DNA of 29,247 nt from JBJENW01 sp051880395 (GTDB lineage Bacteria; Bacillota; Clostridia; Lachnospirales; Lachnospiraceae), in NCBI GenBank assembly GCA_051880395.1, contig JBJENW010000013.1:1-29247 (forward strand), read 5' to 3'. Each line of letters starts with the position of its first letter. Within the stretch, counting starts at the first letter, position 1. The translations under genes were made by a program, and so were the position numbers. Below the pieces are notes generated by a model that was not told where the DNA came from, made no database searches, and worked only from the letters and a program-made list of their open reading frames with translations. Shown piece by piece: positions 1 through 5,214 of this stretch.

Positions 1-265
1 GGTTCCGGAAAAAGTTGTTGTATGCCGTTTGCAGATTCATCTGTGCATTTGCGAGCGCCAGACTGTCAACCTCTTTCAGCCATGGAAATTCCTTCTTGTA
101 CTGCGCCGGCGTGTTGTTCAGTTTCTGCTTCGTTTCCTCGTAATGTTTGATCTTATCACCCAGCATTTTATTATAGATGAACCGTACACAGCCAAACGTT
201 TTGGCAAACAGAGTTCTTTGTTCGCTGTTTGGATAGATTCTGAATTTATATGCTTTGTTTGCCAT
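1..265 (-). CDS. tnpB: IS200/IS605-family TnpB (OrfB), N-terminal part, truncated by window edge
   Basis: The frame starting at the ATG at 263-265 begins MANKAYKFRIYPN and continues with FGCVRFIYN, then FPWLKEVDSLALANAQMNL. This is the conserved N-terminal helix-turn-helix region of IS605 OrfB proteins. About 88 codons are visible and the frame is open to the window edge. The RuvC nuclease motifs and zinc finger would be in the missing part. TnpB is an RNA-guided nuclease related to Cas12 that is not needed for transposition but helps retain the element. The start lies 5 bp after the tnpA stop, so the two are probably co-transcribed. Whether the gene is intact cannot be judged here. Confidence 0.85.
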   Translation of the reverse strand, partial: MANKAYKFRIYPNSEQRTLFAKTFGCVRFIYNKMLGDKIKHYEETKQKLNNTPAQYKKEFPWLKEVDSLALANAQMNLQTAYNNFFRN

Positions 266-270
266 AAGTC

Positions 271-687
271 TCACCTTTTTTTTCGTCTTTCTTTTTCTCC
301 CTGCGTCTCGATATATTTTTTGATCACTTCGATTGGTGCACCACCTGTCGTGAGCAGGCAAAAACTCTGGCTCCAAAAATATTCCTTCCACAGCTTCTGC
401 CGTATTTGTGGAAATTCTTTTTTCAGGAGTCTGCTGCTTGCACTTTTATATGCATTTATGAATTTGCTGATCTCAGAATTTGGGTGCGCCCGAAACAAAA
501 TATGTACATGATCTTTATCATGATTCCATTCCTGCAAAGTAATATTATAATTTGGTGCAATATACTCAAATATTTCTTTTGCACGGTTGGAGATTGTTTC
601 ATCAAATACCTTTCTGCGATATTTTACAACAAGTACAAGATGGTAGTGTAACAGGAATACTGAATGTGCATTACTATCTAATTCCAT
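271..687 (-). CDS. tnpA: IS200/IS605-family transposase TnpA (Y1 HUH transposase)
   Basis: This single-strand DNA transposase cuts and joins the IS ends using one catalytic tyrosine. The HUH metal-binding motif is visible as DHVHILF, and the catalytic tyrosine is in VIKKYIETQ near the C terminus. The surrounding YHLVLVVKYRRKVF and LWKEYFWSQSFC blocks are typical of the family. From the ATG at 687 the protein has 138 residues, a normal length. An in-frame ATG at 735 (MRYYKFSRRKRKDGKY) with a nearby AGGA would give 154 residues, so the start is uncertain. No frameshift or missing motif is seen, so the gene looks functional. tnpB follows 5 bp downstream. Confidence 0.93.
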   Translation of the reverse strand: MELDSNAHSVFLLHYHLVLVVKYRRKVFDETISNRAKEIFEYIAPNYNITLQEWNHDKDHVHILFRAHPNSEISKFINAYKSASSRLLKKEFPQIRQKLWKEYFWSQSFCLLTTGGAPIEVIKKYIETQGEKERRKKR

Positions 688-776
688 GTATTTTCCATCC
701 TTTCTTTTTCTTCGACTGAATTTATAATAACGCATTTTATCCTGTGTGTCAATGTTTCGTGACGGACGCAATTCAT

Positions 777-797
777 CCCCCACTTTAGAAGCGGGGG
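777..797 (-). repeat. IS200/IS605 end hairpin
   Basis: CCCCC-A-CTT, loop TAG, AAG-C-GGGGG form an imperfect palindrome with one A-C mismatch, 90 bp upstream of the tnpA start. Subterminal hairpins of this kind are what TnpA recognises in IS608-type elements. The adjoining ATGAATTG on the minus strand resembles the sequence flanking such hairpins. Confidence 0.65.
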
Positions 798-833
798 GAC
801 TTCTTGCTATAATAGGTTAAAGCACACTTACGC

Positions 834-1472
834 TCATATATTCATCCAGTCGATCGCATACAAAGGCAGATTCACCAGTCCTTCTTCTCGCTTGTAGTCT
901 GCCATCGATGTTCTGACTGCCAGCTTCGGTTCAAATTTTTCCCGGTAAGATTTCAAACTTTTTGCCCTCAGATTTGTTTCTGCCTTAACCTCAAGTGGAA
1001 TGATCTCTGCACCTGTGTCTGCTATGAAATCAATCTCACAGGTTCCCCGGTCGTTTGTATAATAGTAGAGATTTAGATCCTGCTTTGTGATCAACTGCTG
1101 CAGGACATATTGCTCTGTCAACGCGCCTTTGAATTCTACAAACAGTGCATTTCCATCTAAAAGCGTCTGCTGCTGCAGCCCGACCATACAACTAAGCAGG
1201 CCGATATCCACAAGAAACAGTTTAAATGCCTTTAAATCTTCATATGCCTTTAATGGCATTTTGGGTGTCTGTACACGGTGGATCTGATGAATCAACCCGC
1301 AATCCCGAAGCCATAATATCGCTGTTTCAAATTCTTTTGCTCTCGCTCCTTCCCGCAGAAGTCCATATACAAACTTTTTATTTTCCTTGGCTAATTGTGC
1401 GGGAACACTGTGAAAAACCATGCGAATCTTCGGCACGATCTCATTTGGAGCGTGTTTGGAAAAATCCTGTTT
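834..1472 (-). pseudogene. C-terminal remnant of an AAA ATPase / DUF4143 protein (COG1373-like)
   Basis: The readable protein (about 200 residues from a GTG at 1436) matches the DUF4143 C-terminal half of COG1373-type ATPases. Recognisable parts are PAQLAKENKKFVYGLLREGARAKEFE, then LTEQYVLQQL, and the restriction-endonuclease-like core with GTCEIDFIAD and IPLEVKAE. Family similarity continues upstream of the GTG in the same frame (DFSKHAPNEIVPKI), which shows that the start is not real and that the N-terminal AAA domain with Walker A and B is missing. Immediately upstream come operator-like repeats rather than the ATPase half, so an internal deletion is likely. Intact members are about 400 residues and are often plasmid-, phage- or defence-associated. 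The gene is probably non-functional. Confidence 0.8.
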
Positions 1473-1516
1473 TGTTCTTTTGAAATTAGGATACCATTTC
1501 TTTACAAAAATAACAA

Positions 1517-1594
1517 GGAACTTTCGAATATATATTACACTTTTTACAGGGAACTTTTGTCGTTTTATTACACTTTTTACAACGTAAAAGTGTT
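1517..1594. repeat. Two tandem ~32-bp direct repeats plus one inverted partial copy (operator-like)
   Basis: Copy 1 (1517-1548) and copy 2 (1549-1581) abut. Both start with GGAACTTT and end with ATTACACTTTTTACA, separated by 9-10 diverged bases. Directly after copy 2, GTAAAAGTGT (1585-1594) is the inverted form of ACACTTTTTAC. The regular array just upstream of the truncated ATPase gene suggests a binding site for a dimeric or multimeric regulator. Function is inferred. Confidence 0.6.
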
Positions 1595-1616
1595 TCTGTA
1601 TTTGGAACGATCTCTT

Positions 1617-2975
1617 TTATAAGAAAATATATTTACAGATAAACAGTACCGCCAGTACATACATTAACGGTGTCACTTTCTTCGCTTTTCCGCAAATGAC
1701 ATGCAAGATCACGTAAGAGATCACCCCGATCGCGATTCCCTCTGCGATGCTGTACATCAAAGGCATTGCGATCAGACACAGATACGCCGGAACCGCCTCC
1801 AACAGATTTTCAAAGTCAACCTGTAAAATCGAAGATACCATCAAAAATCCGACAAAGATCAATGCCGGTGCTGTCGCAAACCCTGGAATGGCGGTAAAGA
1901 TCGGAGCAAAAAAGATCGCTGCCAAAAACAATAATCCGGTTGTCACGGAGGTAAGACCGGTTCTTCCGCCTTCTCCGACGCCGGCAGAACTTTCCACAAA
2001 TGTCGTCGTTGTGGATGTACCTAAGATCGCACCTGCAGATGTCGCGATCGCATCTGCCAAAAGCGCCTGTTTTACGCGCGGCAGTTTTTCATTTTCATCG
2101 AGCATGCCGGCTTTGGATGAAACACCGATGAGTGTTCCGATCGTATCGAACATGTCCACAAATAAGAAGGACATTAAGATCACGAGAAAGTCAAACACAC
2201 CGACACCATGAAAATCCGCCTGAAAACATTGTCCGAATGTTTTTCCGATTGCGGTAAAATCTGTCAGTGCAAACGTCGGATACAACGAATAAAACCCATT
2301 GTCTGCATCCACGGTATAAATTCCAGCCGCCTGACAAAGCATGCCGAGAATCCAGGTTGCCAGAATGCCAAGCAAAATCGCACCTTTGACGCCCTTGATA
2401 TAAGCGACAACCGTGATCAGAAGACCGATCAGTGCAAGCACGGCACAGATTCCTTCTGTGTGCCACTTTTCCGAAAAACTCACATAGGATACCAACGTCG
2501 ATTCATTTGCAACTACGATATGTGCGCCCTGCAATCCGATGAATGCGATAAACAGCCCGATTCCGGCACTCACGCCCTTTTTCAGGGTACTTGGAATCGC
2601 ATTAAAAATTGCCTCCCGCACATTTGTCAGTGACAATACGATAAAGATGATTCCTTCCACAAACACTGCCATCAGCGCCACTTTCCAGGAATATCCCATC
2701 GTCCCGCAGACGGTAAACGCAAAGTACGCATTCAGCCCCATTCCCGGTGCCAGTGCAAATGGATAATTTGCCAGAAATGCCATCACAAATGTACCGATAA
2801 AGGATGCAAGACAGGTTGCCATCAAGACCGCTTCCCGGTCCATTCCCGCTGCCGACAAAAGGCTTGGATTTACTGCAAGAATATAGGCCATTGTCATAAA
2901 TGTCGTGATTCCTGCGATGACCTCTGTCCGCACGGTTGTTTGATTTTCCTTCAGTTTAAATAATTTTTCCACCAT
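1617..2975 (-). CDS. pbuG: NCS2/AzgA-family purine permease (guanine/hypoxanthine or adenine type)
   Basis: The 452-residue protein is an integral-membrane, proton-coupled nucleobase transporter of the AzgA branch. Typical blocks are TEVIAGITTFMTMAYILAVNP at the N terminus, ALAPGMGLNAYFAF around residue 80, FDTIGTLIGV around 275 and GTSTTTTFVESSAGVGEGGRTG around 325, followed by several hydrophobic spans to the C terminus. Length and motifs are complete. It is the last gene of a sir2-DUF951-permease operon, 43 bp after DUF951, with its own GGAGGG ribosome site. No room exists for a purine riboswitch directly upstream. The exact purine cannot be read from the sequence, so pbuG is a family-level symbol (pbuO is equally possible). 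Confidence 0.85.
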   Translation of the reverse strand: MVEKLFKLKENQTTVRTEVIAGITTFMTMAYILAVNPSLLSAAGMDREAVLMATCLASFIGTFVMAFLANYPFALAPGMGLNAYFAFTVCGTMGYSWKVALMAVFVEGIIFIVLSLTNVREAIFNAIPSTLKKGVSAGIGLFIAFIGLQGAHIVVANESTLVSYVSFSEKWHTEGICAVLALIGLLITVVAYIKGVKGAILLGILATWILGMLCQAAGIYTVDADNGFYSLYPTFALTDFTAIGKTFGQCFQADFHGVGVFDFLVILMSFLFVDMFDTIGTLIGVSSKAGMLDENEKLPRVKQALLADAIATSAGAILGTSTTTTFVESSAGVGEGGRTGLTSVTTGLLFLAAIFFAPIFTAIPGFATAPALIFVGFLMVSSILQVDFENLLEAVPAYLCLIAMPLMYSIAEGIAIGVISYVILHVICGKAKKVTPLMYVLAVLFICKYIFL

Positions 2976-3018
2976 CTTTATTTCCCTCCTGATTATACGC
3001 GCAAAGTCCGGAATACAT

Positions 3019-3213
3019 TTAGTCTGCCTTTTTTAGCTCTTTTGTATTCTTTTCTACATTTTTACGAGCGATCATGATCTGATGACCGCATCCGACACAT
3101 TCCAATCGAAAATCTGCTCCCACACGCAAGATTTTCCACTCACTGCTTCCGCACGGGTGCTTTTTTTTCAAACGTACAATATCTCCCACTTCATAATTCA
3201 GTCTTTCAATCAT
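3019..3213 (-). CDS. DUF951 family protein
   Basis: This is a small 64-residue protein with the DUF951 signature: YEVGDIVRLKKKHPCGSSEWKILRVGADFRLECVGCG in shortened reading, followed by a basic C-terminal tail. Two cysteines in CVGCG plus one in HPCG could bind metal or nucleic acid, but the family has no established function. Its ATG overlaps the stop of the Sir2 gene by 4 bp (ATGA), so translation is probably coupled. In other Firmicutes DUF951 genes often sit near chromosome-partition or mechanosensitive-channel genes. Here the neighbours are a deacylase and a purine permease. Confidence 0.85.
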   Translation of the reverse strand: MIERLNYEVGDIVRLKKKHPCGSSEWKILRVGADFRLECVGCGHQIMIARKNVEKNTKELKKAD

Positions 3214-3950
3214 CCCATTGCCTCCACTGCTTCTTTCATTACTTTTGCAATATCCTCATGAATTACCAGATCTGCCTGGCTATCCGCCTGCGTCACGCTC
3301 TTATTGAGCAGTACCAGATGACGTCCTCTGAAATACTGAATCAGACCGGCTGCCGGATAAACCACCAGCGAGGTTCCGCCTATGATCAGTGTATCGGCCG
3401 CCTGAATCGCACGGATCGCTCCACTTACAACCGCATCGTCCAATCCTTCTTCATAGAGTACTACATCCGGTTTCACTACTCCACCGCATGCTTCACATTT
3501 CGGAACACCTTCCTGTGCAAGCACATACTGTGCATCATAAAATGCATGACAGTTTTGACAATAATTCCGATGCACGGAGCCGTGCAGCTCATAGACTACT
3601 TTACTGCCTGCCGCCTGATGCAGCCCATCAATATTTTGTGTGACGATCGCTTTTAATTTTCCCATTTTCTCTAACTCTGCCAATGCAATATGACATGCAT
3701 TCGGTTTCGCATCCGGATAAACCAGATTCTTCTTATAAAAATCAAAAAATTCCTCCGGGTATTGTATAAAGAAACTATGGGATACCGCCTGTTCCGGCGA
3801 AAAGTTTCGATTCAGCTTTTTACTGTAAAGACCATCCGAACTTCGAAAATCCGGAATGTCACTGGCCGTCGAAACACCTGCTCCGCCAAAAAACACAATA
3901 TTATGACTTTCTTTCAAAATATTTGTCAATTTTTCTATTTCTGTGCTCAT
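3210..3950 (-). CDS. cobB: NAD-dependent protein deacylase (Sir2 family)
   Basis: The enzyme removes acyl groups from lysines using NAD+, giving nicotinamide and O-acyl-ADP-ribose. The Rossmann NAD motif GAGVSTASDIPDFRS, TQNIDGLH, the catalytic histidine in ELHGSVH, the zinc site CQNCHAFYDAQYV...CEACGG and the C-terminal GGTSLVVYPAAGL are all present. I place the start at the ATG at 3950, which has AGGAG 7 bp before it and yields 246 residues, normal for bacterial sirtuins. An in-frame upstream ATG at 3980 lacks such a site. It is the first gene of the operon and has a sigma-A promoter at 3998-4026. Its substrates are not inferable. Confidence 0.94.
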   Translation of the reverse strand: MSTEIEKLTNILKESHNIVFFGGAGVSTASDIPDFRSSDGLYSKKLNRNFSPEQAVSHSFFIQYPEEFFDFYKKNLVYPDAKPNACHIALAELEKMGKLKAIVTQNIDGLHQAAGSKVVYELHGSVHRNYCQNCHAFYDAQYVLAQEGVPKCEACGGVVKPDVVLYEEGLDDAVVSGAIRAIQAADTLIIGGTSLVVYPAAGLIQYFRGRHLVLLNKSVTQADSQADLVIHEDIAKVMKEAVEAMG

Positions 3951-3997
3951 AAATTCTCCTTTCTGCGCCAAAATTCGCACACATTCCCTTTCCTTCT

Positions 3998-4026
3998 AGT
4001 ATAACGAACTTTTTTGTCTCATTCAA
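3998..4026 (-). promoter_or_regulatory. Sigma-A promoter of the sir2-DUF951-pbuG operon
   Basis: On the minus strand TTGAAT (4021-4026), a 17-bp spacer and TATACT (3998-4003) lie about 50 bp before the Sir2 start. Confidence 0.7.
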
Positions 4027-4043
4027 TGCTAAATTTCCCTATC

Positions 4044-4067
4044 CAAATATCAATTTTTTTCCGATAT
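4044..4067 (+). promoter_or_regulatory. Possible sigma-28 (sigma-D)-like promoter of the 4106 gene
   Basis: CCGATAT (4061-4067) is a perfect sigma-D -10 core. CAAA 13 bp upstream is a weak, slightly close -35. The predicted start gives a leader of about 30 nt before the 4106 ATG. No good sigma-A promoter is visible in this gap. Confidence 0.35.
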
Positions 4068-4105
4068 ATTTTTTGAAAACAAATCTACTTTCACAGGAGG
4101 GACCT

Positions 4106-4576
4106 ATGTTTAAAAAACCATCTTCATCGGATGCCGGAAGCGTTCGACACGGTGTTTTTCCACCGAATAAAAAAACAGATTCCAGCGATACCCAGGCATC
4201 CATTCACGCTGTAAAGATCAATCGTGCGGATTATCGTCTGCTCGATCCGTCACTCACACCGGAGCCTCCAGAGACTCCATTTCCGGAATCAGGCGATACC
4301 CAGCAGGTATTACAGGGCGAAGAATTACAGGCTTTTTTAAAACAACAAAAGCTTCGCCGCGAAAAAGAAACTCCCCCTGTGCCGGATTCTCTGACCGATT
4401 TTCGACGTAGTGATGACCCTGAAACTGCCAAACTACAGGACGCTCTTCAAGACGAGCTCATCTCCTCCGCAGCCGTCGCACTTGCCAGCCTTCCGTCACG
4501 GGAAAGACGGATCGTCATCGACCTGATCAACGCCCTCAAAGAAACCAGTCGCTCGTCAGAAATAACGGAAACATAA
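4106..4576 (+). CDS. Hypothetical protein, proline/charge-rich and probably mostly disordered
   Basis: The 156-residue protein begins at an ATG with a strong AGGAGGGACCT site; an earlier in-frame ATG at 4073 has none. Residues 1-95 are rich in Ser, Pro, Asp and Lys, including a PEPPETPFPESGD stretch, and are likely disordered. Residues about 110-150 (ETAKLQDALQDELISSAAVALASLP then RERRIVIDLINALKE) look like a two-helix amphipathic region. There is no signal peptide or membrane segment. I do not recognise a family. It is divergent from the Sir2 operon and flanked by two sigma-28-like sites, which hints at membership of a motility-linked regulon. Confidence 0.7.
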   Translation: MFKKPSSSDAGSVRHGVFPPNKKTDSSDTQASIHAVKINRADYRLLDPSLTPEPPETPFPESGDTQQVLQGEELQAFLKQQKLRREKETPPVPDSLTDFRRSDDPETAKLQDALQDELISSAAVALASLPSRERRIVIDLINALKETSRSSEITET

Positions 4577-4669
4577 AAAACCACCCAGTAGCAGTTTATG
4601 CAAACCGTACCGGATGGCTTTTTTTGATTTTGTTTTGTTTTCTGTCCATATTCCTATGTTCCTTTCTTA
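4577..4669 (-). ncRNA. Candidate short transcript (sRNA or 17-codon mRNA), antisense side of the 4106 gene end
   Basis: A sigma-28-like promoter at 4676-4702 points at a ~90-nt minus-strand transcript that ends in a hairpin with a U tract at 4583-4620. In minus-strand RNA the outer 10-bp stem (CCAUCCGGUA with UACUGGGUGG) pairs fully through G-U wobbles, and the inner stem CGGUUU/AAACUG pairs around a GCAU loop. The transcript also holds an ATG (4647-4649) after AAGGAA, encoding MDRKQNKIKKSHPVRFA and stopping inside the hairpin. It could therefore be a regulatory RNA, a micro-peptide mRNA, or a terminator read from both sides. No homologue is recognised. Confidence 0.4.
4583..4627. terminator. 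Bidirectional rho-independent terminator
   Basis: A hairpin with U tracts on both sides (A6 on the left, T7 on the right). On the plus strand it would end the 4106 gene, but three stem positions are A-C mismatches there. On the minus strand the same positions are G-U pairs, so the hairpin is better suited to minus-strand transcription. Confidence 0.75.
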
Positions 4670-4675
4670 CATTAT

Positions 4676-4702
4676 ATATCGACCTGTTTTTTTGTTTTAT
4701 TA
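4676..4702 (-). promoter_or_regulatory. Sigma-28 (sigma-D)-like promoter
   Basis: On the minus strand TAAT (4699-4702), 15 bp, GTCGATAT (4676-4683) fits TAAA-N15-GCCGATAT with one mismatch in each box. The surrounding CAGGTCGATATATA and CTAATA are identical to the site before the 5215-7353 gene. Confidence 0.5.
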
Positions 4703-4774
4703 GTTTTTATTCTTATTTCTTTGTATTTTTCGTACTTTTTCTTTTTTCATATCTATTTATTTGAATATATAGAT

Positions 4775-4819
4775 TAAAAAAGAAAAACCGCCCAGCGCAT
4801 TGCATGCTGCCAAACGGTT
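4775..4819 (-). terminator. Terminator of the tRNA-fMet gene
   Basis: AACCG (4786-4790) pairs with CGGTT (4815-4819), with inner CAGC/GCTG pairing, followed on the minus strand by a T-rich run, directly after the tRNA 3' end. Confidence 0.7.
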
Positions 4820-4826
4820 CTCCGAG

Positions 4827-4900
4827 TTGCGGGAATAGGATTTGAACCTATGACCTTCGGGTTATGAGCCCGACGAGCTTCCAGACTGCTCCATCCCGCG
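4827..4900 (-). tRNA. Initiator tRNA-Met (CAU), tRNA-fMet
   Basis: The 74-nt minus-strand sequence folds as a cloverleaf with a CAT anticodon in loop CTCATAA. Two initiator hallmarks are present: the first base pair is a C1-A72 mismatch, and the anticodon stem carries three consecutive G-C pairs (GGG/CCC). The T arm is ATAGG-TTCAAAT-CCTAT. The CCA end is not encoded (ACTC follows position 72). It is a single tRNA gene with its own promoter and terminator, separate from any rRNA operon in this window. Confidence 0.95.
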
Positions 4901-4921
4901 TCAATTCTTTTAACGGTAATT

Positions 4922-4950
4922 ATTATAGTCCCAGAACTATATTCTGTCAA
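4922..4950 (-). promoter_or_regulatory. Consensus sigma-A promoter of tRNA-fMet
   Basis: TTGACA (4945-4950), 17 bp, TATAAT (4922-4927) on the minus strand, 21 bp before the tRNA 5' end: perfect hexamers as expected for a stable RNA gene. Confidence 0.9.
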
Positions 4951-5010
4951 CTGTTTTTTCTTTTTCCCTTCCGCTAATTCTATTCTATGCATTCTTTCCA
5001 CATCTTATGC

Positions 5011-5036
5011 AAAAAAAGGAATGCTTTTTGCATCCC
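5011..5036 (-). terminator. Terminator downstream of the REC-GGDEF-EAL gene
   Basis: On the minus strand GGGATGC, loop AAAAA, GCATTCC, then seven T. It lies about 180 bp after the 5215 stop, past the nested inverted repeat, so that repeat would be in the 3' untranslated RNA. Confidence 0.75.
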
Positions 5037-5051
5037 CTTTTTAAAAATGTC

Positions 5052-5204
5052 CTCTCGGAATCTCTCTTGCGCCCGCTTTTGCGGCTGATTTTCCGCCAGA
5101 TGCACACAAATTTAATCAACGTACGCTCCACGTACGCCTCATAAATTTGTGCACATCTGACAAAAAATCATCTCACAAAATCAAACCCAAAGAGATTCCG
5201 AGAG
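5052..5204. repeat. Nested ~153-bp inverted repeat (long-hairpin element)
   Basis: The outer arms 5052-5065 and 5191-5204 (CTCTCGGAATCTCT) are perfect 14-bp inverted repeats. The inner arms 5097-5114 and 5142-5159 match at 16 of 18 positions (CAGATG..CACAAATTTA). The middle holds CGTACG twice (5120-5125, 5131-5136). A TGATTTT block outside the inner arms is also mirrored. The left side has an extra small CCGC-TTTT-GCGG hairpin that the right lacks. No ORF is present. It may be a miniature mobile element or a dispersed intergenic palindrome. Confidence 0.7.
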
Positions 5205-5214
5205 AACATAAAAC

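Larger units (their letters stand above)
1..800 (-). mobile_element. IS200/IS605-family insertion sequence, partial (runs off the window)
   Basis: Adjacent minus-strand tnpA (Y1 HUH transposase) and tnpB (OrfB), with a subterminal imperfect hairpin upstream of tnpA, give the IS605 layout in the same-strand arrangement. The left end lies near 777-810. The right end and most of tnpB are outside the window. The exact end cannot be fixed because this family makes no target duplication. Confidence 0.85.

Noticed and set aside
29..511. Plus-strand open frame across the IS genes
   Set aside because: It is antisense to tnpA and tnpB, has no ribosome site and no recognisable product.
1517..1594. CRISPR array
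   Set aside because: Only two abutting repeats with no spacers and no cas genes in the window.
2191..2633. Antisense frames across the purine permease gene
   Set aside because: Shadows of a clearly coding membrane-protein frame, with no supporting signals.
2976..3018. Purine riboswitch before the purine permease
   Set aside because: Only 43 bp separate it from the upstream gene, too short for the aptamer, and no matching core is seen.
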